Source: Dehalococcoidia bacterium (GTDB lineage Bacteria; Chloroflexota; Dehalococcoidia; SpSt-223). From it: 64,000 bases of DNA. The notes under the pieces were generated by a model. The model did no database searches. It was not told the DNA's origin and worked only from the letters and a program-made list of their open reading frames with translations. The stretch covers positions 124,001 through 188,000 of the forward strand of contig BPIC01000005.1 of assembly GCA_026003895.1 (NCBI GenBank), written 5' to 3'. Below are positions 43,185 through 52,113 of the stretch, in pieces. The position numbers were made by a program, and so were the translations under genes. Within the stretch, counting starts at the first letter, position 1, and the number at the start of each line of letters is the position of its first letter.

Positions 43185-43754
43185 ATGGAAGCAGGCTTTT
43201 CCCGCGAGCCCGACGGCGTCCTTATCCAGCACGCGAAAGAACAGATCGCTGCGTTCGGCGAGCTGTACGAGCGCCACGTGGACCGCATCTTTGGATATGT
43301 TTTGGCACGTGTCGGCGACCCCACCGAGGCAGAGGACGTGACGGCGCGGGTGTTTTTGCAGGCACTCACCCACCTTCCGGGATACACCGACCGTGGGCTG
43401 CCATTTTCGGCGTGGCTGTTCCGGATCGCTCACAACTTGGTCGCGAATTGGCACCGCGAGCGCGAGCGCCGTCAGCGTGCCGTTGCTGAGGTGCTGCGCC
43501 AGGAACTAGACCGGGCTGGCGAACGGCTGGAGGCGCTGGCTCAGCACGACGCTATCGTCCAACTGCGAAATGCGTTGCAGAGCCTGCCGCTCGAGCGTCA
43601 GCGCCTCTTAGCACTGAAATTTGTGGACGACCTGCCGAACGCCGAGATTGGGCGTTTGATGGGCCGGAGCGAAGGGGCGATCAAGGCACTCCTCCACCGG
43701 ACGGTCGAAACCTTGCGGCGCGCGCTCGGCACAATGGACGACGCCCTTGCGTGA
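43185..43754 (+). CDS. RNA polymerase sigma factor, ECF-type sigma-70
   Basis: A 189-residue sigma factor. Region 2 is AFGELYERHVDRIFGYVLARVGDPTEAEDVTARVFLQAL and LPFSAWLFRIAHNLVANWHRER. Region 4 is LQSLPLERQRLLALKFVDDLPNAEIGRLMGRSEGAIKALLHRTVETL. No anti-sigma gene is adjacent; instead accB and fabH follow in the same direction. It may serve those genes, a separate regulon, or its own promoter. The duplicated 17-base element just upstream is a candidate binding site. Confidence 0.88.
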   Translation: MEAGFSREPDGVLIQHAKEQIAAFGELYERHVDRIFGYVLARVGDPTEAEDVTARVFLQALTHLPGYTDRGLPFSAWLFRIAHNLVANWHRERERRQRAVAEVLRQELDRAGERLEALAQHDAIVQLRNALQSLPLERQRLLALKFVDDLPNAEIGRLMGRSEGAIKALLHRTVETLRRALGTMDDALA

Positions 43755-43760
43755 GCCGGT

Positions 43761-44180
43761 ATGAGCGCCCCGTCAAGCTGGCCGAGCGCCATTCGAGCGC
43801 TCTTGGCTGAACTGGCGGCAAGCGGGGTCGAAGAGTTCGAGTTCGCCGTGGCTGATACCCGGCTGCGTATCCGCCGCCAGCCGGGCCGTGCAGCCGCTCC
43901 GCTTGCCATGACGGCGGTCGCCGCGTCGGCCGCCGTTAGCGCGACGATTGTTGCGCCGCTCGCTGGGATCTTCTACCGTGCGGCCTCACCGGGCGCGGAG
44001 CCGTTTGTGCACGAAGGTGACGAGATTGCGCCCGGCCAGCCGATCGGGCTGATCGAGGCGATGAAAGTGTTCAATGAAGTGCGGGCTGACCGCGGCGGTC
44101 GCGTCGTCCGCTTCTTGGTCGAAAACGGCCAGCTCGTAGGCGTGGGAGACCCGCTCCTCGAGCTTGAGGAAGCCGAATGA
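43761..44180 (+). CDS. accB: Biotin carboxyl carrier protein of acetyl-CoA carboxylase
   Basis: A 139-residue BCCP. The N-terminal helix and Ala-rich linker lead to a biotinyl domain: IFYRAASPGAEPFVHEGDEIAPGQPIGLIEAMKVFNEV, with Lys102 in the EAMK site. GDPLLELE closes the fold. Biotin on this lysine carries carboxyl groups for malonyl-CoA synthesis. It overlaps fabH by four bases (ATGA), so both serve fatty-acid synthesis. Confidence 0.85.
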   Translation: MSAPSSWPSAIRALLAELAASGVEEFEFAVADTRLRIRRQPGRAAAPLAMTAVAASAAVSATIVAPLAGIFYRAASPGAEPFVHEGDEIAPGQPIGLIEAMKVFNEVRADRGGRVVRFLVENGQLVGVGDPLLELEEAE

Positions 44181-45256
44181 GTCGCGTCCGGATCGCTGGT
44201 TGGGGCAAACATTTGCCGCTGAAGATCGTTACCAACGACGATCTCTCGCTCATCGTGGACACGTCCGACGAGTGGATTCGGACGCGCACCGGAATTCAGA
44301 TGCGGCGGATCGCGCAAGACGACGAAAGCGCCTCTACGCTTGGAGCGGAGGCAGCCCGGCGGGCGCTCGAGCAGGCAGGCGTCGCGCCGGAGGACGTTGA
44401 TCTCATCGTTTGTGCGACGGCAACTCCAGACCGCATTTTTCCTTCCACGGCGTCGCTGATTCAACATGCGATCGGGGCGCGGCGGGCCGCTGCCTTCGAC
44501 CTCGGCGCGGCATGTTCGGGCTTCGTCTATGCCTTTGTAACGGCAGCACAGTTCATCGCGAGCGGCGCCTACCGGACGGTGCTGGTCGTCGGCAGCGAAA
44601 TCTACAGCCGCATCCTCGATTGGAGCGATCGGAACACCTGTGTCCTGTTTGGTGATGGAGCAGGTGCGATGGTGCTGCAAGCGAGTGATGGCGAAGAGGA
44701 TCTGCTTGGCTTCACGCTCGGCTCGGACGGGGCAGGCGCAGATCTCCTGTATGTGCCGTGCGCAACCGGTATAAAGGCGTTTCAGCCGGCAGACGGCCGA
44801 CCGGCGCTCAGAATGCAGGGCGCCGAGGTGTTCAAATTCGCCGTGCAAGCGATCGTGGAGTCTGCCCGGTCAGTGGCGGGGTCGTCTGGCGTTGCCCTCG
44901 AGGACGTGGATGTGATCGTCGCCCATCAAGCGAACGAGCGCATCCTCCGCGCCGCGGCGAAGCAACTCGGTCTTCCCTCGCGAAAGTTCTACCAGAATTT
45001 GCAGCGCTACGGGAATACCTCGGCGGCGTCGATCCCTATTGCGTTTACCGAAGCGATCGAGGAGGGCAAGATCCGGCCGGGAGACAAGGTGCTGTTCGTT
45101 GGTTTCGGCGGTGGCTTGTCATGGGGAGCGGCGCTCGTCCAGTTCGGAGTGCGGCCACCGGGCAAACCACACGTCTCGTTCCCGGCGGAGCTCTGGCGCA
45201 AGGCACAGGAAGTTCGTCGGCGTGTCCCCCTTCTCTCGCGCGGCCGAACGCCGTAG
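44177..45256 (+). CDS. fabH: Beta-ketoacyl-ACP synthase III (FabH)
   Basis: A 359-residue condensing enzyme. The triad is Cys113 (AFDLGAACSGF), His250 (VIVAHQANERI) and Asn280 (YGNTSAAS). GDGAGAMVL and FVGFGGGLSWGAA are also typical. It starts fatty-acid synthesis by condensing acetyl- (or branched) CoA with malonyl-ACP. The C-terminal ~35 residues (HVSFPAELWRKAQEVRRRVP) extend the normal enzyme and are basic. It is the last gene of the sigma-accB-fabH group. Confidence 0.92.
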   Translation: MSRVRIAGWGKHLPLKIVTNDDLSLIVDTSDEWIRTRTGIQMRRIAQDDESASTLGAEAARRALEQAGVAPEDVDLIVCATATPDRIFPSTASLIQHAIGARRAAAFDLGAACSGFVYAFVTAAQFIASGAYRTVLVVGSEIYSRILDWSDRNTCVLFGDGAGAMVLQASDGEEDLLGFTLGSDGAGADLLYVPCATGIKAFQPADGRPALRMQGAEVFKFAVQAIVESARSVAGSSGVALEDVDVIVAHQANERILRAAAKQLGLPSRKFYQNLQRYGNTSAASIPIAFTEAIEEGKIRPGDKVLFVGFGGGLSWGAALVQFGVRPPGKPHVSFPAELWRKAQEVRRRVPLLSRGRTP

Positions 45257-45282
45257 AACAAAGCCGGCTCGAGCGAGCCGGC
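45251..45282 (-). terminator. Intrinsic terminator-like hairpin
   Basis: GCCGGCTC (45263-45270) pairs perfectly with GAGCCGGC (45275-45282) around a GAGC loop. On the minus strand it is followed by TTTGTT, so it suits the end of the small-protein/rex/ubiE-side transcripts. On the plus strand, after fabH, no T-run follows. Confidence 0.55.
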
Positions 45283-45328
45283 CACGTTGGAGGAGTGGGC
45301 GGACCCTACGTCCGCTCGGTTGGGCGGT

Positions 45329-45442
45329 TTAGCGCGACGAGACTTTCCAGCTGCCGAGGACGTGCGTGCCGAAGATGGCAAGCACGAGCGAGACGAGTGA
45401 GAGCAGCAACAGTCCCGAGAGATTTGCTAGGTGTTCGATCAT
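45329..45442 (-). CDS. Small single-helix membrane protein (37 residues)
   Basis: A tiny gene. The ATG at 45442 stands nine bases after an ideal AAAGGAG. It encodes MIEHLANLSGLLLLSLVSLVLAI..., one membrane helix with a basic C-terminus ending KVSSR, and a TAA stop. The terminator hairpin follows about 50 bases later. It lies downstream of the single-pass Thr/Pro-rich protein on the same strand. Small membrane proteins of this type are often regulators of partner proteins. No homologue is recognised. Confidence 0.5.
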   Translation of the reverse strand: MIEHLANLSGLLLLSLVSLVLAIFGTHVLGSWKVSSR

Positions 45443-45565
45443 GGCGCGAAGCTCCTTTCAGGATGCCTCAAGTATCCCCGGATGCAGGCGTCCTAGCACC
45501 GTCCCGGCGACGAGTCCTCGGTTGGGACCGCTGGCCAGCGCGGTGACTGTCCGAAAGGCCAGCCG

Positions 45566-46498
45566 CTAGGGGCGCGGAGTGGGGGTCGAGGTACCGGCGA
45601 GCGGCGTTCCGGTTGGGGTGGGGGCCGCCACAGTGGGGTAACGGACGGGCGTCGCTTGGCTGGGTGGGGTCTGGGCCGGCGGCCGGGTTGGCGGCCGGTA
45701 ACCGGGCGGGGCCGCCGTGGCCGAGGGCGTCCCGGCCAGCGTTGGCGGTGCGCCGCCGGGCCCCGCGCTCACCTCGAATCGGACTGTGCCGACGCGATTG
45801 AGTTGCCCCGTTGGGCCGGCAAGGGCGAGACTGAACTGATATTGGCCGGGCGGAAATGGCTGACGCAGCGCGTACCACCACGTGGTGTTGTGCATCGTGT
45901 CGGTGATGGGGATGACATCCGGCTTGCGGATCTCGCTGGCGCTGCCGTTCGGGTCGAGCCGCTCCCAGATGACGACGACATCGCCGCGGTAGCCACGGGG
46001 CACTCGCTCGTAGACGACGCGGCCGGCCATCCCGCGGTTATCGGCGGAGAAGATGTTGGCCGTGTCGTCATGATACTGACCGTCGGGGCCAATCCGAGCG
46101 ACCTTGACCACCCGGACCACGATGCCGCCGTTCGCCGCCGCGACGACGCTGTGTGCGACTCCGCTCCAGACGATCCCGATCACGCCGGCGAGAAACACGC
46201 ACAACACGGCGAGGCAGCCGATTGCCGGTGGCAGAAAGGTTAGGAAGGGGTTTGGGCGCGATGGGGCTCGAAGGGTGGACGTTCCCTGCGGCGGTTGCAT
46301 GGCGGTCGGGTCTGATCCCGAATTGGGGGTCCCGGCCTCGGGGAGCGGGGCGAGGGGGCGCGGACCGCGCCCGGCCAACTCGGATTCGTCGTCCTGCTCA
46401 ACCATGTGAGTCTCGCCATGCTCATGGATCATTGCCGCCCCGCGCTCGGCTGGGTTCCCCTCGGCGGGGGAGTGCGTCTCCCGTGGCGGCTCGTTCAC
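45566..46498 (-). CDS. Single-pass membrane protein with Pro/Thr-rich extracellular tail
   Basis: A 310-residue protein from a GTG start after GGAGAG. The first ~80 residues are polar (EHGETHMVEQDDESEL). A membrane helix (AIGCLAVLCVFLAGVIGIVW) sits near residues 92-112, followed by a compact domain (VVRVVKVARIGPDGQY, VPRGYRGDVVVIWERLDPNG, PPGQYQFSLALAGPTG) and a Pro/Thr-rich C-terminus. The compact part looks like an Ig- or C2-like beta sandwich. It probably faces the outside. No function is known. It lies next to rex. Confidence 0.55.
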   Translation of the reverse strand: MNEPPRETHSPAEGNPAERGAAMIHEHGETHMVEQDDESELAGRGPRPLAPLPEAGTPNSGSDPTAMQPPQGTSTLRAPSRPNPFLTFLPPAIGCLAVLCVFLAGVIGIVWSGVAHSVVAAANGGIVVRVVKVARIGPDGQYHDDTANIFSADNRGMAGRVVYERVPRGYRGDVVVIWERLDPNGSASEIRKPDVIPITDTMHNTTWWYALRQPFPPGQYQFSLALAGPTGQLNRVGTVRFEVSAGPGGAPPTLAGTPSATAAPPGYRPPTRPPAQTPPSQATPVRYPTVAAPTPTGTPLAGTSTPTPRP

Positions 46499-46564
46499 GG
46501 TCTCTCCTCGCTAGCCCGCCCCACTCCCGTTAAATACGGCATGGTGGCCTTCTTCGCGAGCCCA

Positions 46565-47209
46565 TCACGAAGCAGGGTCGTCAGGACCACTGTGCTTGAG
46601 GTAATAGGTCATCGATTGCAGCGCCACGACCGGGTCCACGTCGCGGACCCGAACATGCGGCGGCACGCTGATGGTGATGGGAGCGTAGTTCAACAATCCG
46701 GTGACGCCGACGGCGACCAGCTTATCGACCACCTCCTGTCCCTGATCGGCCGGCACGGCGACGATTCCGATGTCGATGCGCTCGTCAGCGGCGACCTTTG
46801 CGAGTTCGTCCATCGACCGGACGACGAGATCGCCGATGGTAGTACCGATCTTGGCAGGGTCGTTGTCGAACAAAGCGACCACGCGAAAGCCTTCACTAGC
46901 AAAGCCGGGATAGCTTGCGATAGCGCGGCCCAGCCGTCCGACGCCGACGATCGCCATCCGCCATTCGCGGTCGAGCCCGAGAATGCGCCGGATCTCGCGC
47001 TTCAGGTGCGCCACGTCGTAGCCGGTGCCCTGTTTGCCAAACTCGCCGAAGTAACTCAAGTCTTTACGAATCTGAGCTGGGGTAACCCCAAGGAGACGGC
47101 CAAGGTCCAGTGAGCTAATGACGGCGACACCGCGCGCTTCAAGCTGTCCGAGCGCCCGGGCGTAGATGGGCAGGCGCCGGACGACGACCTCGGGAATGCG
47201 CTCGCTCAT
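46565..47209 (-). CDS. rex: Redox-sensing transcriptional repressor Rex
   Basis: A 214-residue repressor. The N-terminal winged helix is SSLDLGRLLGVTPAQIRKDLSYFGEFGKQGTGYDV. The Rossmann domain carries VGVGRLG (88-94), VVALFDNDPAKIG and later PADQGQEVVDKL, LNYAPI. It senses the NADH/NAD+ ratio and represses respiratory and fermentative genes when NADH is low. It overlaps the upstream methyltransferase gene by four bases (ATGA), so it is coupled to menaquinone synthesis. Confidence 0.95.
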   Translation of the reverse strand: MSERIPEVVVRRLPIYARALGQLEARGVAVISSLDLGRLLGVTPAQIRKDLSYFGEFGKQGTGYDVAHLKREIRRILGLDREWRMAIVGVGRLGRAIASYPGFASEGFRVVALFDNDPAKIGTTIGDLVVRSMDELAKVAADERIDIGIVAVPADQGQEVVDKLVAVGVTGLLNYAPITISVPPHVRVRDVDPVVALQSMTYYLKHSGPDDPAS

Positions 47210-47919
47210 CCCGACCCCTCAGGTGGTTTCGTCCCCCAGTGGATCGCGACGGTGCCGAAATTGAGCGGTTCGTAGTCCGGGAATAGCAACCCACACTCGG
47301 CGAAGAGGGCGCGAAGCGCCTCGGCGTCGGGAAATCGGTCAACGGATTGCGGGAGATAGCGGTAGGCAGCGAAGCTTCCTGAGACGAGTCCCCCGATGAG
47401 CGGCACTACGTGGTGAAAATAAAGGCGGAACAACGGAGCGATGCCGGGGATTAGCGGACGGGTGAGTTCGAGGCAAACGACTCGGCCGCCTGGTCGGACG
47501 ACACGCGCCATTTCGGAAATTGCCGTGCGCAGGTCCGGAATGTTGCGCAAGCCGAAACCGATGGTGACACCGTCGAAGGTGTTGTCGGGAAACGGAAGAG
47601 CAAGCGCGTCTCCCTCGATGCGCACGACGCCAGCCGCCTTCGCTTTGGCGATTCCAGCGCGCAACATATGCCTCGAAAAATCGACGCCCACGACCAGCGG
47701 AGCGACCCTAGCGAGGTCGCCTGCGATGTCACCCGTGCCGGTGGCGACGTCGAGGAAGCGCTCGCCGACGATCGGTGCGGCCGTCTCGGCCGCTTTGCGT
47801 TGCCAACGGCGATATTGGCCGAAGGTCATAATGGCGTTCATCAGATCGTAGCGATCGGCGATGCGGTCGAACATCCGACGAACGTAGCGTGACCGCGCCT
47901 CGCCACGGAGATGCGCCAT
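47206..47919 (-). CDS. ubiE: Demethylmenaquinone methyltransferase (UbiE/MenG)
   Basis: A 237-residue SAM-dependent methyltransferase; the ATG at 47919 gives the usual start (RGEARSRYVRRMFDRIADRYDLMNAIMTFGQYRRW). The SAM motif is LDVATGTGDIAGDLA, followed by VVGVDFSRHML, VRIEGDALALPFPDNTFDGVTIGFGLRNIPD and VVCLELTRP. It methylates demethylmenaquinone to menaquinone, the respiratory quinone. The operon with rex fits respiratory control by NADH. Confidence 0.92.
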   Translation of the reverse strand: MAHLRGEARSRYVRRMFDRIADRYDLMNAIMTFGQYRRWQRKAAETAAPIVGERFLDVATGTGDIAGDLARVAPLVVGVDFSRHMLRAGIAKAKAAGVVRIEGDALALPFPDNTFDGVTIGFGLRNIPDLRTAISEMARVVRPGGRVVCLELTRPLIPGIAPLFRLYFHHVVPLIGGLVSGSFAAYRYLPQSVDRFPDAEALRALFAECGLLFPDYEPLNFGTVAIHWGTKPPEGSG

Positions 47920-48806
47920 CGTTGGCGGCCTCCCGCTAGGGATTGCCTTGGTGAGTCGCCGGGCCCCCGGGGCCAAATCCGCGTCAGCGTCGCCCCTGCC
48001 GCCGGCCGAAGCGGTCAGGACGGAGGCTCATGAAACGCGATTGTTAATCCTATCACAATCGCACGGGCTTGGGATGACGGACCAGCATTCGCCGCTCCCT
48101 GTCCGCTCGCTGCGGTGGACGGGTTGGCGCCTAACCGGTTGCTGCCTTTCTTGGCGCACCGCCACGCTTGCCGCTCAGGTGTTTGGCGCGCTGCGTTCGG
48201 CCTGACAGCCAACCAGAACTCGGTTCCAGACGTCAAGAGGGTTCCGGATTGTCCCGTCTGTTCGGTATCGCACGAGCGGCACGGCTCGACATCCCCGCTC
48301 TCGCTGTGATCGTTGCCAAACGCCGTGCGTCCACTGAGATTGTCTTGATGACGCACCGGTTGCCACACCGTCTTGCGCGACTTGGCGCGACGGAAGGTTG
48401 CCCATCGAGGTTGCGTCAACAAAGGAGGTTCACCGGCGTAGGCGTAGCTCTTGCGCAGAACCTCGAACGGTCGTTGGGGGCGAGACCGTTCAGGCCGCGC
48501 GACCATCACTGTCCGGCCAACCTGTTTCGGATTTGCCTGAACCGGTTCGCCGGTTCGTCACTGGTCAGCATGCCGAGGCATGCTGACCACCTCGCCGACC
48601 GGTCCATGACTGGAACCAGGCGTCCTCGTGTCGGCCGCGCCGGGGATTCCTTGTCCATCTATTACAAGGAGTTGAAGGGAACCCCCCGGCCCGTCCCGAC
48701 GCGAGATTGTCCCTGCTCCCCCTCACGATGCCCGAGACTGCGAATCGCTGCATTCGATGGGCGCTCTGACCGAGGTGAAGCCGCGCATGCAAAAGGTAGG
48801 CGAGGG
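47920..48806. other. Gene-free region with a perfect palindrome
   Basis: About 890 bases between the ubiE start and the end of the secreted repeat protein. It includes a 28-base palindrome (48562-48589), a tandem CCGGTTCG pair (48542-48557) and a perfect AAGGAGGT (48422) with no start codon in position. No frame resembles a known protein. Confidence 0.5.
48562..48589. repeat. Perfect 28-base palindrome
   Basis: Arms TGGTCAGCATGCC and GGCATGCTGACCA are complementary over 13 bases with a GA centre. No T-run follows on either side, so it is unlikely to be a plain terminator. It could be an operator or recombination site. Confidence 0.75.
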
Positions 48807-50750
48807 CTACCGACGCCGGTAGCCCGGGGTTCCAAAGGGATTCGTTGCGTGCACGACTTGCAGAGCGGTATTGCCATCGTCCCAAAAGACGAAGAGAGGA
48901 TTGCCGTCTGAACCGGTGGCGACGGCAGTGTGCCACTGCGTTGAGGATGGATGTACTCGGCCAATATCCTCGATGGTGAGCCGGGTCGAACAAAGCAGAT
49001 CGGTGCAAAACAGCCCTCGCAGCTGAGAGGTCGGCGGATGCACATAAAAGACAAAGGCTTGCCCGGTAGGGAGCACGGTGATGGCGGGCATCCGGCCGCC
49101 AGTCGGCCCAGAGAAGGTGTCAGCCGTCGAGCACGCGTCGTTGGCACAGCGAAAGATGTCGAGACGGTTCAAACTTTCGTTTCTGGCGACGAGAAGCGGT
49201 CGTCCGTTTGCCAAGATCGTGGCGGCCAGCTCTGAGAAAGACGTGCCTGAACTGTCAATATCGCCGGCCAATCCACCGGTAGCGCATTCCGTCGCGGATT
49301 GGCAAGCGAAGTAGCGGATCCCGGCCGGACTGCTCGTCTTTCTGCTAAACACGAATGGTAATCCGGTGCCCGGGAACGTCACAGTAGCCGTCCATTGCCC
49401 GATGCCTACACCATCAATCGCGGCGTTCTCAACCAGCGGGACGAAGCTCGTGCATTGCGTATTCCGACACTGAATGAGTTTCGGTCGATTTGCGCTCGCG
49501 TCGTAGTACGCTATGACGACTTGGCCATTCCCGTTCTCAATTTCGTCCTTCATGACACTAATCGACGTATATTGGCCAACGATTCCGGTGTCATCGAGGG
49601 TCGCGGTGGTGGCCGATGTACATCGAATGTTGTCGCAGTGCGCGACCTTGAGAGCGGTGTTTGTCACGTCGTAGTAGCTCATGATACCGAAGCCATCGGG
49701 ACCGATGGTAAGTGATGTAAACTGGCCGACGTTACTCGAGGTACCATCGATCGTCGTGATTGTGGCAGTCGTACAAGCAACATCTTCGCAATGTGCGACC
49801 TTCAGGTCGCCATTGGTCCGGTCGTAGTAGGCAATCAACGCAAGTCCATCGACCCCGATTGCGATTGACGGCCACTCGCCAGCGTCAGTTGATTGTCCAT
49901 CGAGAGTTGATCGCGTGGTCGTCGGACGCGGCGCGGCCGCGACACTGAACTCATTCCCGGAGAGCCGGATCCCCGGTCCCGCAGTATACGTTGTATCAGA
50001 GTCGTTTTGGCATGACCACGTCGTGCCGAGCCATTTGGGTACTTGGCCGCTCGAGCACGGTGACGGCGAGCTCAACGCGGCGAGCGGCGTGGGTACCCCA
50101 GTCAATCCTGCGTAGGGCGCTGTCGAGGCCGTGATTGCTAGCGACGACGAGAGCGCGTGGTAAGCGGTGAGAGACTGAGTGGCGGTCAATGCGTGGGTCG
50201 CGCTCAATGCCGTCGTCGCGCTTGTTGCCACGATCGCGCTGCCCGCGGTCGTGGCGCTGAACGCTGTGGTGGCGGTCACCGCCGTTGTAGCGCTGAATGA
50301 TGACGTCGCCGACATCGCCGTGCCGGCGCTCACGGCGTACAGAGCATACGGCGCCGGCGTGAGCGCCGTTCGTGGGCTGAGCGTGGACATCGCGGCGTCA
50401 CCAGCGCACTTGATCGCGACCTCGATAAACCGTGCTTGTCCCGCAAAGGCGTTTGGCCCGAAGTCAAGCACGGTGGTGAAGAGGCCATTGGTGACGCTGA
50501 GGGCAGGACGAATGATTGAGGCTCCGAGTTGGTCGCCCCCGGTTTCCGATGCGAAGAGGCGAAACTCAAAATCGCAGGCGCCCGAATACGGAAGTCCGCT
50601 CCGAAGAAGCTGGCCTTGATAGGTGAACCCTGTAGACAGCGGCACTCCCAGCGCCCCTTGGCCGAGCGGCGGAGCAGCGCGGACGAGAAGAACACTCAAC
50701 AGGGCCGCGCTGGCCGCTGCGACCACCGGACCTAGGAGACCCCGGTTCAT
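48807..50750 (-). CDS. Secreted protein with Ala/Thr/Ser-repeat region and beta-propeller-like repeats
   Basis: A 647-residue protein with an export signal (LGPVVAAASAALLSVLLVRAAPP). An N-domain of the FTYQGQLLRSG/YSGACDFEFRLF type occupies residues ~42-145. Residues ~150-205 are a low-complexity Ala/Thr/Ser section with recurrent A-T-T-A-x-S-A-T units. The C-terminal half repeats a WPSIAIGVDGLALIAYYDR / LKVAHCEDVACTT pattern several times, with paired cysteines, as in a beta-propeller or BNR/FG-GAP-like array. It is probably a surface or secreted protein; its ligand is unknown. The next gene upstream is also secreted. Confidence 0.65.
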   Translation of the reverse strand: MNRGLLGPVVAAASAALLSVLLVRAAPPLGQGALGVPLSTGFTYQGQLLRSGLPYSGACDFEFRLFASETGGDQLGASIIRPALSVTNGLFTTVLDFGPNAFAGQARFIEVAIKCAGDAAMSTLSPRTALTPAPYALYAVSAGTAMSATSSFSATTAVTATTAFSATTAGSAIVATSATTALSATHALTATQSLTAYHALSSSLAITASTAPYAGLTGVPTPLAALSSPSPCSSGQVPKWLGTTWSCQNDSDTTYTAGPGIRLSGNEFSVAAAPRPTTTRSTLDGQSTDAGEWPSIAIGVDGLALIAYYDRTNGDLKVAHCEDVACTTATITTIDGTSSNVGQFTSLTIGPDGFGIMSYYDVTNTALKVAHCDNIRCTSATTATLDDTGIVGQYTSISVMKDEIENGNGQVVIAYYDASANRPKLIQCRNTQCTSFVPLVENAAIDGVGIGQWTATVTFPGTGLPFVFSRKTSSPAGIRYFACQSATECATGGLAGDIDSSGTSFSELAATILANGRPLLVARNESLNRLDIFRCANDACSTADTFSGPTGGRMPAITVLPTGQAFVFYVHPPTSQLRGLFCTDLLCSTRLTIEDIGRVHPSSTQWHTAVATGSDGNPLFVFWDDGNTALQVVHATNPFGTPGYRRR

Positions 50751-50774
50751 GGATCGACTCTCCGATTTCGAAGA

Positions 50775-51164
50775 TCACTCGCCAGTCGCGTGGAGCAAGC
50801 CAGATGGCACGTAGAGAGAGGTGCGCGTGCTGGTTTGTGGGGGGATTGCGCTGGGGGTGCTCGCTGGTGGGATTGTTCCCGTGGCGTTGGGAAAGGTCGG
50901 CTGGTGAACGGTGGGTGTCGAGAGTGGCTGGAGTAGGCCAACGTTTATCGAATACGGGCCCGACTGGGCGCTACCGGTGTTTGATTGTCCGACTGCAGCA
51001 AACACCTCGGACCCATTGCCCGAGCTTTTTCCACCCCCTCCGTCTTGCCGAGTGAGGATGACCGCATAGGTTGCTTCAACTGCGGTCGCCGGTGAACCTC
51101 GACCCAGCGCTTCGACCATAACCACCACGCCTAGAACCGCAACCAGCGCGAAGAGAGATCGCAT
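50775..51164 (-). CDS. Small secreted protein, Gly/Ser/Thr-rich
   Basis: The ATG at 51164 gives a signal peptide (RSLFALVAVLGVVVMVEALG) and a 129-residue precursor. The mature part (ATYAVILTRQDGGGGK, a QSGPYSINVGLLQP segment, then a Thr/Pro-rich tail ending SLYVPSGLL) is short and beta-rich. The LYVPS tail resembles the end of the LamG protein. It lies just upstream of the large secreted repeat protein, in the same orientation, 24 bases apart, so the two are likely co-expressed. Confidence 0.5.
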   Translation of the reverse strand: MRSLFALVAVLGVVVMVEALGRGSPATAVEATYAVILTRQDGGGGKSSGNGSEVFAAVGQSNTGSAQSGPYSINVGLLQPLSTPTVHQPTFPNATGTIPPASTPSAIPPQTSTRTSLYVPSGLLHATGE

Positions 51165-52113
51165 CCATTTCCGTCCGATTGTTATGGTCCGATAGCGCCG
51201 GGACCTATCGTACCAAACCAACTGGTAACTGTCGATCGCAGCCTTGGCTGTCTGAGAGCGGAAAGGCTGCCGGGCTTTTCAGCCTCTCGACACGTCGTCG
51301 CGAATTCCGGTGGGAGGAGAGCGCTAGGAGCGGACCGCAGGGGCGATGCTCGATACAAGGGCACCACAGGTGAGAGCGACGGGTGCGCCCGTCAGCTTAA
51401 CGAGACGAGGACGAGTCGGACTCCGCTGTGGACAGCCATGCATTCGGCTGCAGTCCACAGTGCCGGCTGCTCGCTTCAGACTTGCCCCGATGACGTAAAG
51501 GCAGCCCTGCAACCGTTCGGCGAAACATGAGGCGTGAAGTGCAGGAACCGTCTAGGCCAAGCCAGCTGCTATTGGACACCCTGCTGTTCTACGGCTCAGG
51601 TCGATCGCGGACGACGCTGCCCGAGAATGCAACGAGTTGGCGGTCTCTGTGGGGATAGCCGTGGAGGAGAACCATTCCGCTCGGCCTGCGCCCGAAGTTG
51701 CGACGCGGCGTTCGCTCAAGCCTTTTCCCACACCTCGGAGTACCTCGATCGGATGTCTCGCCTGTGGCATGGCGGCCTTGCATGGGGCGATCAGACGCTC
51801 CGATGGCGGGCGGGTCCCAATGCGGACCAGGCGTTTTTGAAACCATCCGGCGTACCGCCACGCGATAGTTTTGGACGACGTCACGATCTCGATCTTGACG
51901 CGAGGCGAACGGAACGAAATGTCTCCGATCTCTGGTGGCCATGCCGTTTGTTGTCCGGACTCGAGGACGGCGATCGTCCCGCGACCCACGACCCGATGTT
52001 TCGGTCCCGGGCGTCTTGAGCCAAGGGAGCCTGCCGGGCTTTGGGCACTGAGGTGTGTGGTCGCGGACCTCCGACAAATTGCTCGGCTCGGACTCGGTGG
52101 CCCGATGGCGCAC
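51165..52113. other. Gene-free region
   Basis: About 950 bases between the secreted-protein gene and the glycosyltransferase. Competing frames on both strands are unconvincing and have no ribosome sites or family motifs. It could hold decayed sequence. Confidence 0.45.

Noticed and set aside
48421-48460. Perfect AAGGAGGT ribosome site
   Set aside because: No start codon lies at the right distance and no gene follows.
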